Assembly: GCA_029059965.1 (NCBI GenBank)
Contig: JAIDUY010000409.1
Span: 1 to 5,520 of the forward strand
DNA length: 5,520 nt
Direction: 5' to 3'
DNA from: Muribaculaceae bacterium
GTDB taxonomy: Bacteria; Bacteroidota; Bacteroidia; Bacteroidales; Muribaculaceae
The notes below the pieces were generated by a model that did no database searches, was not told where the DNA came from, and saw only the letters and a list, made by a program, of their open reading frames with translations. The translations under genes were made by a program, and so were the position numbers. Of the stretch, positions 1-5,032 are shown piece by piece (within the stretch, counting starts at the first letter, position 1; each line of letters starts with the position of its first letter).

Positions 1-530
1 GGTCGAATCATGTGGTCCGGGCGTTGGGTGCTGGCGGGCCGCGTCGGGGCGCCGGTCTTGCTGTGAGCGCAGTTGTTGCCGTAGGGACGCTGCTGACCGT
101 TGTTGTTGTAGGGGCGGTTATTGTTGTACGGACGGTTGTTGCCATAGGGGCGCTGGCCGCCGTTGTTGTATCCGTTGTGCAGGCGCGGGGTATATCCGCT
201 GCCTTCGGGACGCTGGCCTTCGGCTGCGTTGTCGCCGCTTTCGGCATCGAAGTCGGGACGCTGCGGACGGGGCTGATAGGGACGCTGATAGTTGTTTCGG
301 CCGTCATTGTGTGAAGGAGGGGGCAGATAGGGGCGCTGGCCGTTGTTGTAGGGACGGGGCTGATAGGGACGCTTGGCGTAGTGACCTTCGCCCTGCTCGC
401 CGTCGGCCTGCGGACGCTGATAGCCGGTATTGTCGAAGCGGGGACGGCTCTCGCCGGCGTCTTCGGCTGCACGGAATGCCTGCCCGATACGCGGGCGTTT
501 GGGTTTCTTTTCGCTCGAGTTGGAATCCAT
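1..530 (-). CDS. RPY/Asn-rich N-terminal tail of a probable rRNA pseudouridine synthase (partial)
   Basis: The frame opens at ATG 530-528 and stays open for 176 codons to the left edge, so the C-terminal part is missing. The visible protein starts MDSNSSEKKPKRPRIGQAFR, a basic stretch. It continues as low-complexity, probably disordered sequence rich in Arg, Pro, Tyr, Asn, Gln and Gly, with eight RPY triplets between residues 54 and 150 (RPYQPRPYNNGQRPY, RPYNNNRPYNNNG). From about residue 154 the repeat stops and a Thr/Pro/Arg segment ending HMIR begins. From family knowledge, Bacteroidales 23S rRNA pseudouridine synthases of the RsuA/RluB type often carry such a tail ahead of the S4 and catalytic domains. 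Neither domain is visible here, so the assignment is by tail resemblance only. Other Asn/Pro-rich RNA-binding proteins are possible. The start follows an A-rich leader without a Shine-Dalgarno. The other two minus frames read as nonsense low-complexity peptides. Confidence 0.6.
   Translation of the reverse strand, partial: MDSNSSEKKPKRPRIGQAFRAAEDAGESRPRFDNTGYQRPQADGEQGEGHYAKRPYQPRPYNNGQRPYLPPPSHNDGRNNYQRPYQPRPQRPDFDAESGDNAAEGQRPEGSGYTPRLHNGYNNGGQRPYGNNRPYNNNRPYNNNGQQRPYGNNCAHSKTGAPTRPASTQRPDHMIR
265..373. repeat. Direct repeats encoding RPYQPRP units
   Basis: A 22-bp segment is exactly repeated at 265-286 and 352-373. On the minus strand both copies encode RPYQPRP in the low-complexity tail. 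Shorter degenerate copies of the CAGCGTCCCTA-type unit and of the NNG/NNN-coding AAC runs are scattered through about 70-370. The pattern suits a coding region that grows and shrinks by repeat slippage or unequal recombination. Confidence 0.75.
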
Positions 531-692
531 ATGGAATTGTGTTGAAGAAGTGTCTGGTTAGTCGGAAATAAATAATTAAAATCGAGTGGCGCTGTTCAGA
601 GGGGCCTCGCGGCGGAACAGATTCTGACTCGCACCTATTGTATCTAATGTATGTGCTATGGTATAACGCTTTAATGTGTTGAAATTCCAGCG

Positions 693-700
693 CAAAGTTA
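693..700 (-). promoter_or_regulatory. Bacteroidota -7 promoter element for the leftward RPY-tail gene
   Basis: Read on the minus strand, 700-693 is TAACTTTG, an exact match to the Bacteroidota -7 consensus TAnnTTTG. Transcription would begin near 685-687, giving a 5' leader of about 155 nt before ATG 530. No clear TTG -33 element lies at the usual distance (the site reads TAT), so the call rests on the -7 box and its position. Confidence 0.5.
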
Positions 701-759
701 ACAAAAAATCAGACGCCGCATAGCTAAAAAATCTTAAAAGAGATTATAATGGCCTCGCC

Positions 760-794
760 TTTGTCCGGCTGCTCCGTCCTAATGCCTAATTTTG
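760..794 (+). promoter_or_regulatory. Putative promoter of the DUF486 gene
   Basis: TAATTTTG at 787-794 is an exact TAnnTTTG -7 box. A TTTG at 760-763 could serve as the -33 element, but the 23-nt spacer is longer than the usual 19 or so. Transcription from here would start near 801, about 20 nt before ATG 821. Confidence 0.5.
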
Positions 795-820
795 CATCCG
801 TTTTATAAAAAAATTGTCAC

Positions 821-1192
821 ATGAACGCAATCTGGACCATAGTCCTTCTCGTTGTCGCCAACATATTCATGACTTTCGCGTGGTACGGGCACCTCAAACT
901 TCAGCAGATAAATGTGGTGAAGGCCGACACGCCGCTTCTTATCATCATCATCATTTCGTGGGGTATAGCGCTGGCCGAATATTGCTTTCAGGTGCCGGCC
1001 AACCGCATCGGCTACAGTGGCAACGGCGGGGCGTTCTCGCTTATGCAGCTCAAAGTCATCCAGGAGGTCATCACACTGACGGTTTTCACCGTCTTCACCG
1101 TTGTGTTCTTCCGCGGCGAGTCGCTGCACTGGAATCATTTCGCGGCCTTCGCCTGTCTCGTGGCTGCGGTGTGGCTGGTCTTCCTCAAGTAG
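821..1192 (+). CDS. DUF486 / DMT-family small inner-membrane protein
   Basis: This is a complete 123-residue hydrophobic protein. Four membrane segments can be seen at about residues 3-21, 38-57, 77-97 and 104-121, which is the size and shape of DUF486 proteins, distant relatives of the drug/metabolite transporter superfamily. Conserved-looking family stretches are TFAWYGHLK (18-26), SWGIALAEYCFQVPANRIGY (46-65) and QLKVIQEVITL (76-86), with polar residues in or near the helices. The substrate is unknown; half-size DMT proteins usually work as dimers. The ATG at 821 follows an A/T-rich stretch with no Shine-Dalgarno, as is normal for Bacteroidota. The gene stands alone on this strand. Its last 8 bp overlap the end of the convergent PepSY-like gene, and no terminator is seen between them. 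Family assignment is confident; transport activity is inferred. Confidence 0.88.
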   Translation: MNAIWTIVLLVVANIFMTFAWYGHLKLQQINVVKADTPLLIIIIISWGIALAEYCFQVPANRIGYSGNGGAFSLMQLKVIQEVITLTVFTVFTVVFFRGESLHWNHFAAFACLVAAVWLVFLK

Positions 1193-1664
1193 GGGTGGTG
1201 CCGCTGAGCTCGCCCGTGGCTATGTCGTACATCAGGTCGTTGTCGAGCAGCGTGAGTGTGTAGCGCGTAGCGTCGCGACGCATGGCGAAGACGGCGTTAA
1301 GTTGCTCCGTTTCCTGAAGATACTGATAGATTTTGGGCGGAAGCTCGTCGAAGAGGAGCACCTGCGGCAGGGGCATGCCGTAGCCCTCGATGTCGGTCCA
1401 CTGATAGGTGGCGCCGAAGGTCAGCCCCGGGCCGTCGTCGATGCGGACATGGTAGGAGCCTGCATTGTGGGTATAGCTCTGAAGCTCCGACGAGGGAAAG
1501 TAGCGGGTGATGAATTCCGAGATTTCCTGAGGCAGTTCATCCCAGATTTCGGCATGGTGGCACGCTACCGGCACGAATGCCAGGGCGAAAGTGGCAATCG
1601 CCGCTGCAAGAACGCGGCAGTAGCGCAGGATGCGGTCGGCGGGTCGGTCTGTAGTGGCTTTCAT
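1185..1664 (-). CDS. Exported PepSY-like (DUF2874-type) protein
   Basis: This is a 159-residue protein with an N-terminal export signal: a basic region to about residue 17 and a hydrophobic core VLAAAIATFALAFVPVA (18-34). Cys35 follows, but position -3 is Pro rather than Leu, so the lipobox is poor and either periplasmic release or lipidation is possible. The mature part looks like two PepSY-like repeats. Repeat 1 is about 44-94 (LPQEISEFITRYFP, then YHVRIDDGPGLTF and WTDIEG). Repeat 2 is about 108-153 (LPPKIYQYLQ, then YTLTLLDNDLMYDIATGEL). This layout fits the beta-lactamase-inhibitor-like PepSY family common in Bacteroidales, whose physiological role is unknown. ATG 1664 is the first start after an in-frame TAA 18 nt upstream. 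No exact TAnnTTTG lies between it and the tRNA terminator, so its promoter is unidentified; some readthrough from the tRNA is possible. Confidence 0.75.
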   Translation of the reverse strand: MKATTDRPADRILRYCRVLAAAIATFALAFVPVACHHAEIWDELPQEISEFITRYFPSSELQSYTHNAGSYHVRIDDGPGLTFGATYQWTDIEGYGMPLPQVLLFDELPPKIYQYLQETEQLNAVFAMRRDATRYTLTLLDNDLMYDIATGELSGTTPT

Positions 1665-1728
1665 ATCTGCAAATCTTTTTTATAATTTAGAAACACTTCA
1701 TGCCGCCCGCATGTTCGCCGCCACCGAC

Positions 1729-1763
1729 AAAAAATAGCCGCTGTTCGTGTCTGAACAACGGCT
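1729..1763 (-). terminator. Rho-independent terminator of tRNA-Val
   Basis: On the minus strand, just after the tRNA CCA end, an 11-bp stem (1763-1753 pairing with 1746-1736, one G-U pair) closes a 6-nt loop (1752-1747). It is followed by A and then six T (1734-1729). The 4-nt gap to the tRNA 3' end makes this the tRNA's own terminator and separates it from the downstream PepSY-like gene. Confidence 0.88.
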
Positions 1764-1767
1764 GTAG

Positions 1768-1845
1768 TGGTGGGCGCTGAGGGATTCGAACCCCCGACCC
1801 TCTGCTTGTAAGGCAGACGCTCTGAACCAGCTGAGCTAAGCGCCC
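1768..1845 (-). tRNA. tRNA-Val (anticodon UAC), CCA encoded
   Basis: A full cloverleaf reads on the minus strand. The acceptor stem is GGGCGCT / AGCGCCC, the D arm begins GCTCAGCTGGTTCAGAGC, and the anticodon stem is TCTGC / GCAGA around loop CTTACAA. Positions 34-36 are TAC, decoding GUA and related valine codons. The T arm is GGGGG-TTCGAAT-CCCTC with one G-U pair. The discriminator base is A (1771), followed by a genomically encoded CCA (1770-1768). The gene has its own promoter upstream and a strong terminator 4 nt downstream, so it is a monocistronic tRNA unit. Confidence 0.97.
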
Positions 1846-1864
1846 TTTCTTGCCGAAAGCGATG

Positions 1865-1894
1865 CAAAGTTACGCACTATTTCCGGACTGACAA
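1865..1894 (-). promoter_or_regulatory. Consensus Bacteroidota promoter of tRNA-Val
   Basis: On the minus strand, TTG (1894-1892), exactly 19 nt, then TAACTTTG (1872-1865) gives a perfect TTG-N19-TAnnTTTG arrangement. Transcription would begin near 1857-1859, about 12-14 nt before the mature tRNA 5' end at 1845. A strong consensus promoter fits a stable-RNA gene. Confidence 0.85.
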
Positions 1895-1925
1895 AATTTT
1901 TTCGTCACTTTTTGCGAAAAAATTT
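1894..1925. repeat. Perfect 11-bp A/T-tract inverted repeat
   Basis: AAATTTTTTCG (1894-1904) and CGAAAAAATTT (1915-1925) are perfect inverted arms around a 10-nt spacer. The left arm touches the -33 TTG of the tRNA-Val promoter. It could be an upstream A/T-tract activating element, a protein site, or a weak hairpin. The sequence does not decide between these. Confidence 0.6.
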
Positions 1926-1958
1926 CAACCCTCAGCATTATACATCTATATTACAGTA

Positions 1959-1992
1959 CATTACAATTTCACCCAATCGAGAACTTGTAATG
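1959..1992. repeat. 8-bp inverted repeat upstream of dnaX
   Basis: CATTACAA (1959-1966) and TTGTAATG (1985-1992) are perfect inverted arms separated by 18 nt. A further partial copy, ATTACA, lies at 1950-1955. The dyad is about 50 bp upstream of the dnaX -7 box and could be an operator or an RNA stem; no known regulator is recognised. Confidence 0.4.
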
Positions 1993-2014
1993 CTCTCCAA
2001 AAAAGTAAACCCGC

Positions 2015-2039
2015 GCGGAGGGGGCATCCGCTTTTTTTT
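2015..2039 (+). terminator. Terminator-like hairpin with T8 tract before the dnaX promoter
   Basis: GCGGA (2015-2019) pairs with TCCGC (2027-2031) around a 7-nt loop GGGGGCA, immediately followed by eight T (2032-2039). The stem is short but GC-rich and the T tract is long, as in an intrinsic terminator. No upstream plus-strand gene or exact TAnnTTTG promoter is visible for it to terminate. It may insulate dnaX from stray transcription, or the T tract may simply be promoter DNA. Confidence 0.4.
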
Positions 2040-2041
2040 GC

Positions 2042-2049
2042 TATATTTG
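2042..2049 (+). promoter_or_regulatory. Bacteroidota -7 element for the dnaX-proB-proA unit
   Basis: TATATTTG is an exact TAnnTTTG match. Transcription would begin near 2056-2058, leaving a leader of about 30 nt before ATG 2086. No TTG lies at the usual -33 distance; that position falls in the GC-rich hairpin. The site lies inside the longer open frame upstream of dnaX, which supports the ATG at 2086 as the true start. Confidence 0.6.
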
Positions 2050-2085
2050 CATTCAAATGCCATCCGAACGGCCAATCAGCCCCAT

Positions 2086-3879
2086 ATGGAACAATATGTA
2101 GTATCCGCGCGCAAGTACCGCCCGACGACTTTCGCCTCCGTCGTCGGCCAGCAGTCGCTGGCCAACACCCTGCGGAACGCGATTGCATCCGACCGCCTCG
2201 CCCACGCCTATCTTTTCTGTGGCGGACGAGGTGTCGGCAAAACCTCGTGCGCCCGTATTTTCGCAAAAACAATAAACTGCACCTCGCGCACCGCCGCCGG
2301 CGAGGCTTGCAACGAGTGCGACTCGTGCAGGCAGTTCAACGAAGGCCGCTCGCTCAACATCATCGAGCTCGACGCCGCCTCGCACAACGGCGTCGAAGAC
2401 ATCAAAGACCTTGTCGACCAGGTGATGGTACCCCCGGTGTCAGGCCGCTACCGCGTGTTCATCATCGACGAGGTACACATGCTCACCTCGCAGGCCTTCA
2501 ACGCCTTCCTCAAGACTCTCGAGGAACCGCCGTCGCACGCCATCTTCATCCTGGCCACCACCGAGAAGCACAAGATTCTGCCCACGATTCTGTCACGCTG
2601 CCAGATCTACGACTTCAACCGCATCGGCATAGCCGACATGGTGGCGCATATGCAGCACGTGGCCGCCGAAGAAGGAATACAGGCCGAACCCGCAGCCCTG
2701 AGCATCATCGCCCGAAAAGCCGACGGCGCCATGCGCGACGCCCTCTCCATCTTCGACCAGGTGGCGGCTTCAACCGACCGCAACATCACCTACAAGGCTA
2801 CAATAGAGAATCTCAACATTCTCGACCGCAATGTCTACCACCGCCTCCTCGACACCTTCCTCGCACAGGATGTACCCTCGGCACTCCTTATATATAAGGA
2901 AGTGCGCGACAAAGGCTTCGACTCGCAGTTCTTCATCAACGGCCTCGGGCTCTACATGCGCGACCTCATGGTGGCCGCCAACCCCTCTACCCTGTCGCTT
3001 GTCGAGGCCCCCGACGACGAGCGCGCTCAGCTCGCCGAACGCGGCGCCAAGCTCCATCCTACATTCATGTACAAGGCCATGGAGCTGTGCAACGACGCCG
3101 ACTTCAACTTCCGCCAGGCCTCGAACAAACAATTCCTTATCGAGCTGACGCTCATCAGACTGTGCCAATTACTCAGCCCCTCGCCCGAAAGTAACGGAGA
3201 CGGCGAGGGGCGGATGCAACCGCTAAAAGCGGCATCTCCGGATTCAGCATCCCACCCGACGGCCACCGCCACGGCTACCGCCGCCACAAGTGCGGCCACA
3301 GCACCGCAGCCCGCGCCGCAGCCCGCGGCACGGACGGAACCCGCCGCCCCTAAGCCTGCACCCGCGGCAGCTCCCGCTGCTGCCGCGCCACGACCTCTTG
3401 CGGCACCGCAGAGCACGGGCTACGCGCTCGGAGGAATGTCGCTGCGTATGGGCGGACTGCGCACAGCCACGGCACAGAAGGCCGAAGCCCGCCCCGCAGC
3501 CGAGGCTCCGAAGCGCGACAAGCCTTACAGCGAAGCCGACATCCAGTCGGCATGGAAGGCATTCCCGGGCGAACATCCCGCCGAGCCGCTGCTCAACAGC
3601 ATCATCGAGGCAGCCCTGCCCGAGCGACAGCCCGACGGCTCCTACCTCGTCACCATCTCCGCGCCCATGCAGCAGGAGATACTCACGCGCGACAAAGGCA
3701 AGATAATCGCCCACCTGCGCCGTCGCCTCGAAAACGACACCGTCGACTTCGGCGTCCTCCTCAACGACTCCGACCTCGCTCCGGCATACTGGCCCGAGCA
3801 GCGCGTGCTCGAATTCATGCTCGAAAAGCATCCCGAACTCAACGAAATGATGCACAAGTTCAAGATGCGTCTTGTCTGA
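2086..3879 (+). CDS. dnaX: DNA polymerase III subunit gamma/tau (clamp loader ATPase)
   Basis: This 597-residue protein is the motor subunit of the clamp loader, which places the beta sliding clamp on primed DNA and couples the polymerases at the fork. AAA+ features run in order: Walker A GGRGVGKT (46-53), a four-cysteine zinc module (Cys65, 75, 78, 81), Walker B VFIIDEVH (124-131), sensor 1 FILATTE (154-160), the SRC arginine-finger motif (170-172) and sensor 2 GAMRD (214-218). The oligomerisation domain ends near 363. An Ala/Pro-rich linker follows (about 385-445), then a C-terminal domain (about 478-597) of the Bacteroidetes tau type, not like the E. coli one. The frame is open back to 1912, but homologues begin near MEQYVVSARKYRPTTF and the promoter lies inside the extension. 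I see no A-rich slippery heptamer for making a short gamma form. The gene is followed by proB after 37 bp. Confidence 0.96.
   Translation: MEQYVVSARKYRPTTFASVVGQQSLANTLRNAIASDRLAHAYLFCGGRGVGKTSCARIFAKTINCTSRTAAGEACNECDSCRQFNEGRSLNIIELDAASHNGVEDIKDLVDQVMVPPVSGRYRVFIIDEVHMLTSQAFNAFLKTLEEPPSHAIFILATTEKHKILPTILSRCQIYDFNRIGIADMVAHMQHVAAEEGIQAEPAALSIIARKADGAMRDALSIFDQVAASTDRNITYKATIENLNILDRNVYHRLLDTFLAQDVPSALLIYKEVRDKGFDSQFFINGLGLYMRDLMVAANPSTLSLVEAPDDERAQLAERGAKLHPTFMYKAMELCNDADFNFRQASNKQFLIELTLIRLCQLLSPSPESNGDGEGRMQPLKAASPDSASHPTATATATAATSAATAPQPAPQPAARTEPAAPKPAPAAAPAAAAPRPLAAPQSTGYALGGMSLRMGGLRTATAQKAEARPAAEAPKRDKPYSEADIQSAWKAFPGEHPAEPLLNSIIEAALPERQPDGSYLVTISAPMQQEILTRDKGKIIAHLRRRLENDTVDFGVLLNDSDLAPAYWPEQRVLEFMLEKHPELNEMMHKFKMRLV
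3177..3232 (+). repeat. Two adjacent hairpins inside dnaX at the core/linker junction
   Basis: CCCCTCGCC (3177-3185) and GGCGAGGGG (3202-3210) form a perfect 9-bp GC-rich stem with a 16-nt loop. Ten bases later CCGCT (3220-3224) and AGCGG (3228-3232) form a 5-bp stem with an AAA loop. They encode residues about 364-383, where the conserved clamp-loader core gives way to the linker. Whether they have a role in RNA is unknown; GC-rich coding sequence can produce such stems by chance. Confidence 0.45.
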
Positions 3880-3916
3880 AGACGTATCTATCTTACGAAC
3901 AATTTTTCCAGATAAG

Positions 3917-5032
3917 ATGCAACAGGAACGCATAGTAGTCAAGATAGGCAGCAACGTGCTCACACGCCGCGACGGCTCGCTCGACATCACTCGCCTGAGC
4001 GCTCTTGTCGACCAGCTCGCCGAACTGCGCCGACACGGCTTCAGCATCATGCTTGTCTCCAGCGGCGCCGTAGCCTCAGGCCGAGGCGAACTGCGCGACC
4101 TCCCCGATGCCGCACGGCTCGACCAGGTGTCGGCACGGCAGCTTTTCAGCGCCGTCGGGCAGGCGAAACTCATCAACCGGTACTACGAACTCTTCCGCGA
4201 GCACGGCATACACTGCGGCCAGGTGCTCGCCACAAAGGAGAACTTCGCCCGGCGAAGCCACTACCTCAACCAGCAGCACTGCATCGAGGCCATGCTCGCC
4301 CACGGCGTCATTCCCATCGTCAACGAAAACGACACCGTCAGCGTCACTGAGCTGATGTTCACCGACAACGACGAGCTCTCAGGCCTCATCGCAACAATGA
4401 CCGGAGCCTCAAAACTCATAATCCTCAGCAACATCGACGGCCTCTACACCGGCGACCCCGCCGACCCCGAATCGCGGCTCATAGCGCGCGTCGAGCCGGG
4501 ACAGGACCCGACTTCGTTCATCGCGGCCTCGAAGAGCACCCTCGGACGCGGAGGCATGAGCAGCAAGTGCCGCATCGCGCGGCGCGTGGCGGCCGAAGGA
4601 ACGGAGGTCATAATCGCCAACGGCAAGCGCGAGGGCATACTTCAGAGCCTCTGCCGCCTGCCCGACGCTCCCGACGCTCCGCACACGCTCTTCGTTCCCG
4701 CTCCCGAGGCGGCCTCTTCGCTCAAAAAGTGGATTGCCCACAGCGACAGCTTCGCCAAAGGCAGCCTCGGCGTCAACAGCGGCGCCGCCGACGCCCTGCT
4801 GCGAGGCGGCGCAAGCCTGCTGCCCGTAGGCGTCGCCACCGTCAGCGGTGACTTCGACGCCGGCGACATCGTCACCGTCAACGCCCCCGACGGCAAAGTA
4901 ATAGCCTGGGGTCGTGTGGCGGTCGACTCGCAGACGGCCTCCGGCCTCGCAGGCCGTGCCGGCCAGAAAGCCCTCATCCATGCCGACTATCTCTACGTCG
5001 ACGAAACAAACAATTTCCGCGACAACTCATGA
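3917..5032 (+). CDS. proB: Glutamate 5-kinase
   Basis: The enzyme phosphorylates L-glutamate with ATP to gamma-glutamyl phosphate, the first and normally proline-inhibited step of cytosolic proline synthesis. The 371-residue protein has an amino-acid-kinase domain followed by a C-terminal PUA domain (about 280-350, KGSLGVNSGAADALLRGGAS and on), the usual long form. Visible active-site motifs are VVKIGSNVL with Lys9 (7-15), VSSGAVASGRGEL (47-59), GQAKLI (81-86), NENDTV (136-141), TDNDELSGLIATM (149-161), SNIDGLYTGDP (171-181) and GRGGMSSK with Lys217 (210-217). ATG 3917 is chosen because the protein then begins right before the conserved kinase strand. An in-frame TTG at 3872 would add 15 unlikely residues and overlap dnaX. 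There is no Shine-Dalgarno. Its stop overlaps the proA start as ATGA, suggesting translational coupling. Confidence 0.96.
   Translation: MQQERIVVKIGSNVLTRRDGSLDITRLSALVDQLAELRRHGFSIMLVSSGAVASGRGELRDLPDAARLDQVSARQLFSAVGQAKLINRYYELFREHGIHCGQVLATKENFARRSHYLNQQHCIEAMLAHGVIPIVNENDTVSVTELMFTDNDELSGLIATMTGASKLIILSNIDGLYTGDPADPESRLIARVEPGQDPTSFIAASKSTLGRGGMSSKCRIARRVAAEGTEVIIANGKREGILQSLCRLPDAPDAPHTLFVPAPEAASSLKKWIAHSDSFAKGSLGVNSGAADALLRGGASLLPVGVATVSGDFDAGDIVTVNAPDGKVIAWGRVAVDSQTASGLAGRAGQKALIHADYLYVDETNNFRDNS

Noticed and set aside
12..314. Plus-strand 100-residue Val/Gly-rich hydrophobic frame
   Set aside because: It is the antisense of the repetitive RPY/NNG coding region; the Val/Gly composition comes from the reversed Asn/Pro/Tyr codons.
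8..472. Minus-strand 154-residue Thr/Pro/Ala-rich frame
   Set aside because: It is an out-of-frame reading of the same repeats. The RPY frame runs open to the edge, starts with a sensible basic N-terminus and resembles known tails.
729..745. 5-bp inverted repeat AATCT / AGATT in the divergent intergenic region
   Set aside because: It is short and AT-rich in AT-rich DNA, so likely chance, and has no T tract or other supporting context.
1101..1685. Plus-strand 194-residue frame opposite the PepSY-like gene
   Set aside because: It is antisense to a gene with a signal peptide and family repeats, starts inside the DUF486 gene and has no recognisable features.
1661..1867. Minus-strand 68-residue open frame containing ALSSAGSERLPYKQRVGGSNPSAP
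   Set aside because: It is a read-through of the tRNA-Val gene; this peptide pattern is the well-known translation artefact of tRNA sequence.
1912..2085. 58-residue N-terminal extension of DnaX from TTG 1912, or a start at ATG 1990
   Set aside because: The stretch contains the palindrome arm, hairpin, T8 tract and -7 box. Its residues do not resemble DnaX, and ATG 2086 gives the expected N-terminus.
3220..3232. Possible programmed frameshift at CTAAAAG in dnaX
   Set aside because: It has only four A, does not fit the X XXY YYZ slippery pattern in frame, and sits inside the loop of a small hairpin rather than ahead of one.
3872..3916. Alternative TTG start for proB overlapping the dnaX stop
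   Set aside because: It adds 15 residues not expected in the family; ATG 3917 places the kinase motif at the usual distance from the N-terminus.
3244..4176. Minus-strand 310-residue open frame opposite dnaX and proB
   Set aside because: It is an antisense shadow in GC-rich coding DNA, spans two real genes, has biased Arg/Ser/Gly composition and no recognisable domain.
4409..4981. Minus-strand 190-residue frame opposite proB
   Set aside because: It is an antisense shadow of the strongly conserved kinase and PUA coding sequence, with no promoter or domain.
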